Shown piece after piece: positions 1 through 8,793 of a DNA stretch of 64,000 bases; position 1 is the first letter of the stretch, and each line of letters opens with the position of its first letter. Source of the stretch: Paenibacillus methanolicus (lineage in GTDB: Bacteria; Bacillota; Bacilli; Paenibacillales; Paenibacillaceae); the NCBI RefSeq assembly GCF_008124765.1, contig NZ_VNHS01000003.1:248001-312000 (forward strand), read 5' to 3'. A program made the translations under genes and the position numbers. The notes under the pieces were generated by a model. That model was not told where the DNA came from and ran no database searches. It saw only the letters and a list, made by a program, of their open reading frames with translations.

Positions 1-452
1 CAGGTTCGCATATCGTCACAATCGAGCATACCGGCAGCACTTCCATCCCGAACCAAGCAGCCAAACCAATTATCGATATGTACGCCTGCGTTCCGGCTTT
101 GTATCATGAAGAGGTTTATGCGGACTTGTTTCGTAATTCGGGTTACTTCTACGTTGTAACCGGTATGACCGGGCGACATTTTTTTGCAAAAGAAATCGCA
201 GGCGAGCGAACGCATCATTTGCACATCTTGCCAATCGAGGGATTTTACGAAAGAAAAGAATTGCTCTTTCGTGACTACCTCCGCGAACATCCCGATCTAG
301 TCAAGGAATACAGTGAACTTAAACAGGTACTGGCCAAACAATACCCTTCCGACCCTGACGGTTATACACGCGCAAAAACCGCCTTTATACAACGAGTAGA
401 TGACCTGGCTAGAACAGAACGCGGGCTCCCGCTTAGAAATGTATGGGACTAG
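1..452 (+). CDS. GrpB/UPF0157 family protein, 5' end outside window
   Basis: The reading frame is open from base 3, so the gene begins before the window; the first in-frame ATG at 78 is internal. Upstream of that ATG the frame reads EHTGSTSIP followed by AAKPIID, the signature of the GrpB (UPF0157) family, a nucleotidyltransferase-like fold. About 149 residues are visible, and the family is usually 170-190 residues, so only a short N-terminal piece is missing. Seen: the motif and a continuous frame to the stop at 450-452. Known: GrpB proteins have no firmly assigned reaction. No partner gene is visible, and the next gene lies on the other strand beyond a terminator. Confidence 0.85.
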   Translation, partial: GSHIVTIEHTGSTSIPNQAAKPIIDMYACVPALYHEEVYADLFRNSGYFYVVTGMTGRHFFAKEIAGERTHHLHILPIEGFYERKELLFRDYLREHPDLVKEYSELKQVLAKQYPSDPDGYTRAKTAFIQRVDDLARTERGLPLRNVWD

Positions 453-556
453 TTGCGCCACTAGCCTCCGCTAGTTTTATCCCGATACCTTAACGGAACA
501 GGTAATTGGATAATACTGCAGTTAATAACTCTCAACTCGCATGCACCTCATAAGAA

Positions 557-604
557 GACAAAAAGACATTGGCAGCCTCGGCGGTTGTCCAATGTCTTTT
601 TGTC
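557..604 (-). terminator. Rho-independent terminator (bidirectional), 3' of response regulator
   Basis: A perfect inverted repeat has 16-base arms (GACAAAAAGACATTGG at 557-572 and its complement at 589-604) around a 16-base loop. Runs of A and T inside both arms allow termination in either direction. It sits between the convergent GrpB gene and the response regulator. The rest of 453-725 holds no convincing gene. Confidence 0.85.
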
Positions 605-725
605 GATCGCGGCTCATCAGATGGAGGCTACCGCGTTCGCGTTCAACCTCGCGAATTCGTTCGCATAGTCTGCGACCTTCACGCCGATCTGCGCAAGAAA
701 GCCATGAATTGCGCGTCGCAACCTC

Positions 726-1442
726 CTACGGACGCAAGCTGTAGCCTAGCCCCCACACCGTATACACCATCTTGCCGGCTTCGTCCGCGGCGGCGTTAAG
801 CTTTTCTCGAATACGTTTCACATGAGTGTCCACCGTGCGGTACTCGCTCTTGTTCGCGGTCTCGTTGCGCCACACTGCTCGCAATAGATCTTCTCTCGTG
901 TACGCGATGCCGGCATTACGGGCCAGAAAATACAGCAACTCGTATTCCTTTAAGGTGAGCCGGATCTCCGTATCCTGAACAAGAACCTGTCGCGCCAGCG
1001 TATCGATCGACAGGAACGGAAACACCAATTTATTCGCCGGGATGGCCAAAATCTCGGGATTCATGCCCGAAGTCCGGTTCAAGATCGCTTTGACGCGGAG
1101 CACGAGCTCGCGCGGGCTAAACGGCTTCGTCACGTAATCGTCCGCCCCCGCTTCGAATCCTTTGATCTTCCCGAATTCGTCCCCTTGCGCCGTCACCATC
1201 ATGACAGGGGTTCGTTTCATCTCCCGGATCGAGCGGCACACCTCGATCCCATTCATGCCGGGAAGCATCAGATCCAATACGATCAGCTGATAGTCGTTGG
1301 CGCGTATTTTCCGAATCGCCTCGATGCCGTCGGCCGCCTCTTCGATCAAGAAACTTTCTTTCTCCAAATAAAGTCTCAGCAGGTTCCTTATCCGTTTCTC
1401 GTCGTCGACTAGCAAAATCCGCTCTGGTTGTCGCATGTTCAT
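726..1442 (-). CDS. OmpR/PhoB-family response regulator (orphan)
   Basis: This is a 238-residue two-domain response regulator. The receiver domain (about residues 8-122) has the acidic pair D13-D14, the phosphoacceptor D57 in LIVLDLMLPG and the conserved K106 in VTKPFSP. The C-terminal winged helix (about 150-236) ends with the typical VWGLGYSL motif. Seen: both domains are complete. Known: OmpR-type regulators are activated by a partner histidine kinase and bind promoter DNA as dimers. Odd: the kinase that usually follows in the same operon is absent, because the stop codon is followed by about 120 bases and then a terminator. The partner must be elsewhere, or the regulator is an orphan. Confidence 0.95.
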   Translation of the reverse strand: MNMRQPERILLVDDEKRIRNLLRLYLEKESFLIEEAADGIEAIRKIRANDYQLIVLDLMLPGMNGIEVCRSIREMKRTPVMMVTAQGDEFGKIKGFEAGADDYVTKPFSPRELVLRVKAILNRTSGMNPEILAIPANKLVFPFLSIDTLARQVLVQDTEIRLTLKEYELLYFLARNAGIAYTREDLLRAVWRNETANKSEYRTVDTHVKRIREKLNAAADEAGKMVYTVWGLGYSLRP

Positions 1443-1615
1443 CGCTCTTCACTCTTTTCCAGCCTTTTCTTTGTAGGTTCTCGCTGGCGGTTGAATTGCA
1501 GGGCATGGTTTCTCTCTAATCTCTCGCGTCTTAGGCACAATCTCCTATACGGAAAATCTTACGTTCAGGTGTCGGGGCAAGATGACCGTATTCGTGACGA
1601 AAACATGACAAAAAG

Positions 1616-1654
1616 AAAGACTGCCACCGCAGCATTCGCTGGTTAGCAGTCTTT
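1616..1654 (-). terminator. Rho-independent terminator of the DUF2264 gene
   Basis: The stem AAAGACTGC/GCAGTCTTT (1616-1624 with 1646-1654) is followed on the reverse strand by a T-rich tail (CTTTTTGTC). It lies 17 bases past the stop of the DUF2264 gene. Confidence 0.8.
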
Positions 1655-1670
1655 CGATATGACCCTGATA

Positions 1671-2813
1671 TTAGCCCGATATGGCTTTATCGATCGGGAA
1701 CGCCGCTCCGGACCAGGCCTTACGCGAAGTCCACTCGGCCTCGCCCTGCCAGAAGGCCGATTCCTCGGGCAGTCCCAGCGCGAGAAAAACCGTCGTGCAT
1801 AAATACAAGCTCCCCGTCGATATATACGCTTCGCCGATCTGCGGCTGGCTCCCGGCGAACCCGATCCGCAGCCAGCCTCCCTCGTCGAACGTCCCCGGCA
1901 GCTCGACCTGCCGCCGAATGACGGCCGTCAGCGCGCAGCGGACTTGCGCGGGTTCCAGCTCCTCCGGCAGCTGCTCCCGAAGCGCCATCAAGGATAAATG
2001 CTGGAACGCGCCGAACCGATACGCCAGCGACCGCCCGATCGGCGGGAAGGTCCCCTCCGGCGAGATGAGCCGCTCCAGAACGGCAGCATAACGAACGACG
2101 CGAGGAAGCGTCTTGGCGCGGAGTTCCGTCCAGTCGCCGTATTGATCGCCCAGCTCATCCAGTACCTCCACGAGCATCGGTTGAATGACGAAGCTGTTGT
2201 AATAATCCCAGTGATAAGCCGGTCCGTCGCCATAGGCTCCGTCTCCCTCGTACCACTGCTCGTGCTGCCGGAGCGCATAATCCACGCGCATGCGGTCCCA
2301 GTCTTCGCCCATCCGATGCAAGGCGGCTTCGATCATGGCGCTGAACAGCAGCCAATTGCTGAATACCGGACGGATAACCCGCGTCGCGCGCAAAGCCGAG
2401 GTTAAGTTAGCTCGGACATGCGGTTCGAGCCTCGCGTACAGCTCGTTTGGCGCGCGAAGCACGGCGTTCGCGAGGAATGCCGCGTCGACGAGCGGCTGAC
2501 CGCCCCGGTCGAAATTCATGTAGTCCAGCGATGACGGATCCGTGGCCGCCTCGATCGCCTGCCTCGCCATGTCCGCCATCCGCAGCCGAATTTCGCCTTC
2601 GTCGCCGGCGCGCGATCCCCGTTCCAGCCACGGCGCGATGCCGGCCAATGTACGCCCCAACGCTTCCAGATGCGTGTAATCCAAACGGTCGTCCCGCTCC
2701 GCTTCGATCGGCATATCGCGACGAAGCCGTCTGGCGGATAATGCCTCCAGCACGGGCCGCGCAATGCGGACCATCGTCTCGACCCAGTACGTTCTGTCCT
2801 TCGCCATCCTCAT
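1671..2813 (-). CDS. DUF2264 domain protein, probable intracellular polysaccharide-related enzyme
   Basis: This 380-residue protein matches the DUF2264 family by overall pattern: SLDYMNFDRGGQPLVDAAFL near residue 95, a WYEGDGAYGDGP segment near 190, HWDYYNSFVIQPML just after it, and a C-terminal GEAYISTGSLYLC segment. These read as an alpha/alpha-barrel with aromatic and acidic residues lining a pocket. There is no signal peptide, so it is probably cytoplasmic. Known: DUF2264 genes are often found in plant-polysaccharide utilisation loci of Bacillales and Bacteroidetes; the reaction is not settled. It is divergent from the AraC-type regulator at 2936 with a 122-base gap, so that regulator probably controls it. 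ATG 2813 is used; the ATG two codons later is equally possible. Confidence 0.85.
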   Translation of the reverse strand: MRMAKDRTYWVETMVRIARPVLEALSARRLRRDMPIEAERDDRLDYTHLEALGRTLAGIAPWLERGSRAGDEGEIRLRMADMARQAIEAATDPSSLDYMNFDRGGQPLVDAAFLANAVLRAPNELYARLEPHVRANLTSALRATRVIRPVFSNWLLFSAMIEAALHRMGEDWDRMRVDYALRQHEQWYEGDGAYGDGPAYHWDYYNSFVIQPMLVEVLDELGDQYGDWTELRAKTLPRVVRYAAVLERLISPEGTFPPIGRSLAYRFGAFQHLSLMALREQLPEELEPAQVRCALTAVIRRQVELPGTFDEGGWLRIGFAGSQPQIGEAYISTGSLYLCTTVFLALGLPEESAFWQGEAEWTSRKAWSGAAFPIDKAISG

Positions 2814-2935
2814 AGCCCCCCAACCACACGTCGGTCATTCCCCACAAGTATAGACGGTTGTTCGGTCCGGTCCAATGCCCTATAATGGTCAAAAACTGAC
2901 CTATCGTGCTTTTCTAGAAGAAGAGGAGCGAGCGT

Positions 2936-3718
2936 ATGCTGACATTGCTTTCGTGCGGATATCATAGCATTCATCATGACGGCATTCTAAGGAACCGGCC
3001 GAGCGGCTCGGGAAGCTACACGTTTGTGCTGTTCAAGAGCCGAGCGGAAGTTACGCTTGGCGGCAGCGCATTCTCGGTGCCGAGCCATACGTTCATCTTG
3101 TTCCGGCCTACCACGCCGCATGCATATCGCGAGCTGGAGAGTCCGTTTATCAATGATTGGTTTCATTGCGCGGGCGATGAATTGCCCGCCTTCCTGCAGG
3201 AGTTGAACTTCCCCGCGGATACGCCGATCGTCGCCTCGGACCCGATGCTGCTCTCGCGCGGCATCATGGACCTGCAGCATACGTTTCGTCTAGGCGGACC
3301 GCTGCGCGACCGCATCCTGGATTGCGACCTGCGCTCCTTCTTCATGAAGCTGAGCGATTTGCGGGAACGGACCGCGCCGGACAAGCTCGGCCGGTATTAC
3401 GTCCCGTTCTCAGAGCTGCGCGATCAGCTGTATCGGTCTCCGCAATTACACATCTCGGTAACGGCGCTCGCCAAGCGCTTCCATATGAGCAAGTCTTATT
3501 TCCAGCATATTTATAAAGACCTCTTCCAATGTTCCGTCGTGACGGATATGATCAATGCCCGGCTTGAACATGCCAAGTATTTGCTTGATCATACCGAGCT
3601 GCCCGTTACGCGCATCGCGAGCTTGTGCGGCTACGAGAACGACACCCATTTCATGCGCCAATTCAAGAAATTCGTCGGCCTTACGCCTAGACAGTATAGA
3701 TATGGGAGCGAAGGGTGA
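2936..3718 (+). CDS. AraC-family transcriptional regulator with N-terminal cupin-like sensor
   Basis: This is a 260-residue regulator. An N-terminal cupin-like ligand domain (about residues 10-150; segments SHTFILFRPTTPHAY and FINDWFHCAGDE) is followed by two AraC helix-turn-helix motifs (about 165-258; LAKRFHMSKSYFQHIYK, then VTRIASLCGYENDTHFMRQFKK). A good ribosome site (AGAGGAG) precedes ATG 2936. It is transcribed away from the DUF2264 gene. Inference: it senses a carbohydrate released by, or used by, the DUF2264 pathway and acts at the shared 2814-2935 promoter region. Confidence 0.93.
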   Translation: MLTLLSCGYHSIHHDGILRNRPSGSGSYTFVLFKSRAEVTLGGSAFSVPSHTFILFRPTTPHAYRELESPFINDWFHCAGDELPAFLQELNFPADTPIVASDPMLLSRGIMDLQHTFRLGGPLRDRILDCDLRSFFMKLSDLRERTAPDKLGRYYVPFSELRDQLYRSPQLHISVTALAKRFHMSKSYFQHIYKDLFQCSVVTDMINARLEHAKYLLDHTELPVTRIASLCGYENDTHFMRQFKKFVGLTPRQYRYGSEG

Positions 3719-3754
3719 GCGCCGGCCAACAGTCTCCGCGGCATTGCGCCTGCG

Positions 3755-4975
3755 TCAGGCTTGCGCCCGCTTCCCGCCTGCCGCAAGCAACGGAATGCTT
3801 AGCGCGAACGCGGCCGCGGCGAGCCAGATTGGCAGCTCCGGATCGAGCGAATACGCCCAGCCGCCGATAATGCCGGACGGCGACACGGCAAGCAGCACGA
3901 GGACCGACAGGATCGCGAACATCTTCGCTCGGCGCTCATCGTCGATGGCGTTGGCGACGGCGGCCTCGAGATAAGGCGCCGTCACCATCGTCGCCCCGGC
4001 GGACAACACGGTACTAACGGCGATCCAACCGAGGGAGCCCGCCGGCGTCAGCGCGAGCATGCCGTTCGAGACGGCCGACAGGATGAATCCCCCTATCATC
4101 GTGCGATTCGTCAGCCGCTCCGGAATGCGCGGCATGACGAGCCAGAGCACGAGCAGCATCACGACCGAAGAGACGGCGGGCACCATCGAAATCAAGCTCT
4201 CGTCCATGCCGAGATCGTCGGCCAAATAGAGCGAGAGGTACGTCCCTTTGATGGTCATTTGGAAATTGAACAGAATATAGACGCCGAACATGAGCAGCAG
4301 GCCTCTGTCGGCCAATACGACGCGCAGCGTAGCCATATAATCTCGCAAGCTCGCTTGCATTCCGAGATCGCGCGCCTCCCGCTTCTTGCGCAGCCCGATC
4401 TCCGTCTCGCGGGTCGTATAATGCCGCCCGAGAAATTGCGCCGTCATCAAGACGAACGCCAACACATACATGATCCGGACGCCCGTGACCATGCCGTACT
4501 CGTGTACGAGCAACCCGCCCAGCGGAGCGAATAGTCCGCCGATGACGCCGATCACCTGCAGCAATGTAAATACGTATGTACGCTCCCGCGGCTCCGTATC
4601 TTCGACGAGCAGACAATAGAACGCGGTATGGGGTACGCGCTGCAAGCCGTTGATGAAGGCGGCGGCGATGAAGAACCAGATGTTCTGCGAGAATGCCCAG
4701 AGCAGCGTGCCCGCCGACCAGCTGATGAGATCGAACGCGAGCAGCGCGGCCTTCCGCCCCATCCGGTCGGTCAAGTAACCGCTGAGGAACGACGAGAACA
4801 CTTGGACGACGAGCGTCAACGTCGTCACCCATCCGATCTGCGTCTCGCTCAGGCCGAGTTCATGCATGTAGATGGTAGCATACGTGGCGAACATGCTGTA
4901 AGGAATCAAGAACAACGGCTCGAAAGCAAGACAGCCTCTGCTGTTGCCCTTCAATCGCGGGAAAAAGGTACGCAT
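3755..4975 (-). CDS. MFS transporter, 12 predicted membrane segments
   Basis: This 406-residue integral membrane protein has about 12 hydrophobic segments and a central hydrophilic loop near residues 190-215. The MFS motif-A region reads LSGYLTDRMGRKAALL (about residues 62-77). This layout fits drug/H+ antiporters or sugar exporters of the major facilitator superfamily; the substrate cannot be read from the sequence. The ribosome site TAGGAGG stands 11 bases before the ATG. It lies convergent with the AraC gene (36-base gap) and downstream of the UvrA-like gene on the same strand. Co-location with a drug-type UvrA homologue suggests, weakly, a role in antibiotic self-protection. Confidence 0.92.
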   Translation of the reverse strand: MRTFFPRLKGNSRGCLAFEPLFLIPYSMFATYATIYMHELGLSETQIGWVTTLTLVVQVFSSFLSGYLTDRMGRKAALLAFDLISWSAGTLLWAFSQNIWFFIAAAFINGLQRVPHTAFYCLLVEDTEPRERTYVFTLLQVIGVIGGLFAPLGGLLVHEYGMVTGVRIMYVLAFVLMTAQFLGRHYTTRETEIGLRKKREARDLGMQASLRDYMATLRVVLADRGLLLMFGVYILFNFQMTIKGTYLSLYLADDLGMDESLISMVPAVSSVVMLLVLWLVMPRIPERLTNRTMIGGFILSAVSNGMLALTPAGSLGWIAVSTVLSAGATMVTAPYLEAAVANAIDDERRAKMFAILSVLVLLAVSPSGIIGGWAYSLDPELPIWLAAAAFALSIPLLAAGGKRAQA

Positions 4976-5158
4976 GAAACGAGGATCCTCCTAAGGCGTT
5001 TGATGTGTTCCTTCCATCCTAACCACGACGGACGTCGCGCGTCCAGCCATCCATTTCCATATTTGACCAGGATTCGCAATGTCTGACGACTTCGCGTAGG
5101 CCGAGTACCTTGCCAGAACGAAATGGCAAGCGTTGTGGAGCGTATTCGGACATGACCC

Positions 5159-7612
5159 TCACAAGTAAGGGCCGATTTGAGAGGAAGCCTCCTCCCGCAC
5201 GCGCGAGACCGTCCCCTGACTCAGCAGATACCCGCCTCTCTCCCCTCCTTCGGGGCCAAGCTCGACGACCCAATCCGCACGCCGGATCAGTCTGGACTTA
5301 TGTTCGATCATGATCGCCGTATTTCCGCGCCGCACAATCTCTTCGATGGCGTCTCCAAGCAGATCCGCATCCTGCGGATGCAGTCCCGTCGACGGCTCGT
5401 CCAACACGATCAAAGCATGCCCGCCTTCCGTCCGCTGCAGCTCTTTGGCGAGCTGAATGCGGCGCGCTTCCCCGCCGGACAGCGTATGGGCCGGCTGTCC
5501 CAGCGGCAAATACCCCAGCCCCAATCGAAGCAGCCACTCCAGACGGCGCCGGATAGCCGGCTCGCCGTCAAAGATCGCCGCCGCTTCTTGCAGGCTGGCT
5601 TCCAGAATGCGGGCAATAGAATAGCCCCTATACGTCACCTGCAAGACCGCGTCCAGATAACGCTTGCCCCCGCATTGCGCGCAAGGCACGTAGGCGTCCG
5701 GCATGAAATACATGTTCGTCTTCGTCGCGCCGAGCCCCAGGCAATGCTCGCAGCGCCCTCCTTTGACGTTGAAGGAGAAATGCGAGGGCTTAAAGGCATA
5801 GCCCCCCGTTCGCGCTTGTTTCGCGAACAAGTCGCGCACGTCGTCGAATAAGCCCGTGTACGTCGCGGCATTGGACCGGGCGCTTCGTCCCATGTCGTCT
5901 TGATCGATGACGACGACGCGCTCCACCAACCCCGATCCGGTCATCCGTCCCTCCTTGACCGCGGGCAGCAGCGCGTCGAACATCAAGGTCGTCTTGCCCG
6001 AACCCGACACGCCCGTTACGGCCGTGAGAGCCCCTAGCGGGAAGACCGCGTCGATCCCTTTCAAATTCCGCTGCGAGGCCCCCTTCACGGTCAGACATCG
6101 ATCATAATTAGGGAACGGCGCGCGGTCGCGTCTGCTCCGGCCCTCTTCCTCCTTCAGATAACGTCTCGTCAGCGAATGCTCGCAGCGCAAGATGTCGCCG
6201 AGCCCGCCTTGAACGACGATACGCCCTCCGAACGCACCTGCGCCGGGTCCCACCTCGACGATATGATCCGCCAGCTTCGCAAGCTGAAGCTGATGTTCCA
6301 CCACGATGACGGTATTCCCGCGATCGCGCTGCCGAAGCAGCGCGCGGTACAGGTTCTCGATATCCTTCGGGTGCAGCCCGGACGTCGGCTCGTCGTAGAC
6401 AAACACGATATCCGTCAAGCTCGAATGCAGCGAGGAGGCTAGTCGAACGCGCTGCGCTTCGCCGCCGGACAAGCTGCTCATCGGACGGTCCAGCGTCAAA
6501 TACGACAAGCCGACATCCGCCAAACTTTGCAGACGCGCCAGCAGCTCGTGCAGCAGCGGCTTGACGGCCGACGCCGCCGGCGTATTCGCGAAGACGCGGT
6601 CCCACGCCTCCAGCCGCGCCCGAAGCCGATCGAGCGATAGCCCGGTCACCTCGTCGATCGACGCGCCGCCGATCGACAACCCGCGTGCGACGGCATTCAG
6701 CCGCGAGCCGCCGCAGGCGATGCAGACGCGTCGACTCATCAGCGGCTTGAGGTCCGACGATTCCCTGGCGGCTTCGTCCGTCTGCTCGAAATATCGACGC
6801 CTTACGGCCGGCACGGCCCCCTCGAACCGACCCGCCTCGGCGGTTTTGGGCGGAGCGAGCTCGGGCCGGAGACGACGCAGCCGCTCGTCGTCGGTTCCGT
6901 AGAGCAGCAGTTCGCGCACGAGCTCGGGCAGCTCGCCGATCGGCTTGCCCATGTCTTCCGGGGCGAACGCAAGTCCGTAATGCTTGGCCGCTTGAACGAG
7001 CGTAAGCTCGAAGAATCGGCCAACCCCCTTCTTCCAAGCGAGCATCCCCCCGCCCGCGATCGAGGCGTCGAAGTCCAACAGCTTCTCCGGATCGGGGTGC
7101 AGCTCTTCTCCCAGACCGCCGCACGCCTCGCATGCCCCGAGAGGCGTATTAAAGGACAGGTGCGCCAACGTTAGCGGCATCATGTCGGCGGAACAGGCGG
7201 GACAAGACAGACGGCCGTCGGCCTCCCCTCCCGGAATGCGCGCGCCGCACGCCGGGCATGGGCGGTCGCCCGCGGAGAGGTAGAGAATCCGCAGATGAGT
7301 ATAAATTTCGCTATATGTCCCTAGCGTCGACCGAGGGGAGGGATTGGTCCTTCGCTGCGAGACCGCGACTACCGGAGCCAGATTCTTCGCCTCCTTGAAT
7401 TGGGGACGCTGCACCTGCTCGGCCACTCTCCCGACGGCGAGCAGATGCTGCCGTTCCGACTCCTTGCACAGCACGTCGAACAGCAAGGTCGATTTCCCTG
7501 AGCCGGATACGCCGGTAATCAAGCTCAACCGGCGCTTGGGCACCTTGAAATCGACATGCTTCAAGTTTCGTTCGGTCACGCCGAGCAGCTCAATGTATTT
7601 CGTTTCGTCCAT
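5159..7612 (-). CDS. UvrA-like ABC ATPase, short class (UvrA2 type)
   Basis: This 817-residue protein has two ABC ATPase halves. Walker A motifs are GVSGSGKST (34-42) and GVSGSGKTT (about 532), and the signature motifs LSGGEAQRVRLA and LSGGEARRIQLA are both intact. Zinc-finger cysteine pairs CPAC...CPAC occur near 118-140 and CEHC...CAQC in the second half. At 817 residues it is well below the usual 940-960 of UvrA. Known: short UvrA homologues commonly lack the UvrB-binding region, and in Streptomyces such proteins protect against DNA-intercalating drugs. Inference: a DNA-damage or drug-tolerance ATPase, not the housekeeping excinuclease subunit. The start is ATG 7612 with GGGAGG about 10 bases upstream. 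Confidence 0.92.
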   Translation of the reverse strand: MDETKYIELLGVTERNLKHVDFKVPKRRLSLITGVSGSGKSTLLFDVLCKESERQHLLAVGRVAEQVQRPQFKEAKNLAPVVAVSQRRTNPSPRSTLGTYSEIYTHLRILYLSAGDRPCPACGARIPGGEADGRLSCPACSADMMPLTLAHLSFNTPLGACEACGGLGEELHPDPEKLLDFDASIAGGGMLAWKKGVGRFFELTLVQAAKHYGLAFAPEDMGKPIGELPELVRELLLYGTDDERLRRLRPELAPPKTAEAGRFEGAVPAVRRRYFEQTDEAARESSDLKPLMSRRVCIACGGSRLNAVARGLSIGGASIDEVTGLSLDRLRARLEAWDRVFANTPAASAVKPLLHELLARLQSLADVGLSYLTLDRPMSSLSGGEAQRVRLASSLHSSLTDIVFVYDEPTSGLHPKDIENLYRALLRQRDRGNTVIVVEHQLQLAKLADHIVEVGPGAGAFGGRIVVQGGLGDILRCEHSLTRRYLKEEEGRSRRDRAPFPNYDRCLTVKGASQRNLKGIDAVFPLGALTAVTGVSGSGKTTLMFDALLPAVKEGRMTGSGLVERVVVIDQDDMGRSARSNAATYTGLFDDVRDLFAKQARTGGYAFKPSHFSFNVKGGRCEHCLGLGATKTNMYFMPDAYVPCAQCGGKRYLDAVLQVTYRGYSIARILEASLQEAAAIFDGEPAIRRRLEWLLRLGLGYLPLGQPAHTLSGGEARRIQLAKELQRTEGGHALIVLDEPSTGLHPQDADLLGDAIEEIVRRGNTAIMIEHKSRLIRRADWVVELGPEGGERGGYLLSQGTVSRVREEASSQIGPYL

Positions 7613-7754
7613 GGATGGCTGCCTCCCTATCTATGCTTGAATTCGCGTCCGGCGGCCGCGGCGCTCCGCACAACTGCTTCGGACACTCATCATTGTAGGA
7701 CAAAACTATGACAAATCTTGTCGTAGTTAAACGCAATCCATCCCGAAATAAAAA

Positions 7755-7795
7755 AACGAGCGCCTCTCCCCGCGAATCAGGGATAAACGCTCGTT
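7755..7795 (-). terminator. Rho-independent terminator-like hairpin
   Basis: The stem AACGAGCG/CGCTCGTT (7755-7762 with 7788-7795) is followed on the reverse strand by seven T residues. No intact reverse-strand gene ends just upstream, so it may serve read-through from 8137 or be a remnant of a lost gene. Confidence 0.6.
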
Positions 7796-7841
7796 ATTTC
7801 GCATTCTTTCGTCCAACCTCGCTACTCACTGCCGCTGCCGA

Positions 7842-8040
7842 CTAGAGATCGAATGCCGGTATATCCATGATCAGATTAGGCTCATCGCGCTTGAAGGCAC
7901 TACCGCTGGAGCTGCAGATGGAGCAGCGGGAAAGGCGCCTGATTTCTATCTCAAGCGCGGCTATCGTATTGCCGGCACGCTTGAACACGCGTCTTTGTTC
8001 GGGAGGAAGCGTTTTTTCATGATGAAAGAGCTGCTAGAAA
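7842..8040 (+). pseudogene. Remnant of a GNAT N-acetyltransferase (C-terminal end)
   Basis: The forward frame through 7869-8038 encodes IRLIALEGTTAG, then APDFYLKRGYRIAGTLEH, then FFMMKELLE. That is the pattern of the last strand-helix of a GNAT acetyltransferase, where FYLKxGF precedes the final beta strand and K-x-L ending. No start codon or ribosome site, no acetyl-CoA-binding loop and no N-terminal half are present, and the frame runs on without a natural end. Seen: only about 60 residues of similarity. Inference: the 3' fragment of a deleted gene. Confidence 0.5.
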
Positions 8041-8080
8041 TACGCCGAACGCGCAGCGGCAAACCGACAAAAACAACGAA

Positions 8081-8117
8081 CAACCCTTGGTTTGGCAATG
8101 GTCCGAGCCAAGGGTTG
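8081..8117 (-). terminator. Terminator of the methyltransferase/hydrolase operon
   Basis: The stem CAACCCTTGG/CCAAGGGTTG (8081-8090 with 8108-8117) is followed on the reverse strand by TTCGTTGTTTTTG. It is 20 bases past the stop of the hydrolase gene. Confidence 0.75.
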
Positions 8118-8136
8118 CTGCGAATATCGAGGAGGG

Positions 8137-8793
8137 CTATGGATTCAAACCGTTGCACGAGGTTTCTTGCTCCGCTAGAAAATCGAGCATGCGATGAAGG
8201 GCCTCCGCTGCCGACGGCTCCGCATAGTTGGGGGAAAACGGGTCGGCGAACCCATGTCTGCCCGGCAAAATCAAAGCCTGCACCCCAGCCTTCCGGTTCA
8301 ACGTCGCCGTCAGATCAGGCACATGGAACGAGCGCTCTTCCTGTCCGAAGAACAGCAGCGTCGGCGCTCGCGGCGTCATGTCGGCGTAGCTTCGGATGCG
8401 CGACCCGTAAAATCCCACGATCCCGGCGATGCCGTCACGCTCGCCGCACAGCCAAGCCACCGTGGCGCCGACGCTGCTCCCCACTACGAATAGTCGTTCG
8501 TAGCGCTGTCGCATGTGGCTCAGCAAGGGATCGACCTTGTCCTTAGCCCGAGCGAAGCCGACCGTGGTCATGAAGTTCGCGTAGGCCTCCTCCTCTTGGT
8601 CATACGCGAACGGCTCGCGACGATCCAGAAGATTCGGACAGACTACATCATATTGCCGGTTCGCGAGCAGTCGGCAGAGATGCTGCATATATTCATTCAT
8701 GCCGTAGATTTCATGCAGCACAATGACGGCCGTATCGGAGCCGTTGATTATACAGATCATCGCATCGGACCCGTCTACCTTTAAACTATTCAT
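8137..8793 (-). CDS. Dienelactone hydrolase-family alpha/beta hydrolase
   Basis: This 218-residue single-domain cytoplasmic hydrolase shows VIVLHEIYGMN (about 24-34), typical of the dienelactone hydrolase family. The nucleophile elbow is GSSVG with S107, and the catalytic histidine is H180 in LPGRHGFADP. Classical dienelactone hydrolases use cysteine as nucleophile; serine here points to a general esterase-type member. Its start overlaps the end of the methyltransferase gene by 8 bases, so the two are translated from one message. The substrate is unknown. The ribosome site is weak, consistent with translational coupling; a second ATG 11 codons later is possible. Confidence 0.88.
   Translation of the reverse strand: MNSLKVDGSDAMICIINGSDTAVIVLHEIYGMNEYMQHLCRLLANRQYDVVCPNLLDRREPFAYDQEEEAYANFMTTVGFARAKDKVDPLLSHMRQRYERLFVVGSSVGATVAWLCGERDGIAGIVGFYGSRIRSYADMTPRAPTLLFFGQEERSFHVPDLTATLNRKAGVQALILPGRHGFADPFSPNYAEPSAAEALHRMLDFLAEQETSCNGLNP

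Noticed and set aside
610-720. Reverse-strand in-frame run of about 35 codons (QIGVKVADYANEFARL) after the response regulator
   Set aside because: The possible TTG start abuts the GGAGG with no spacing, there is no family match, and it is too short to call.
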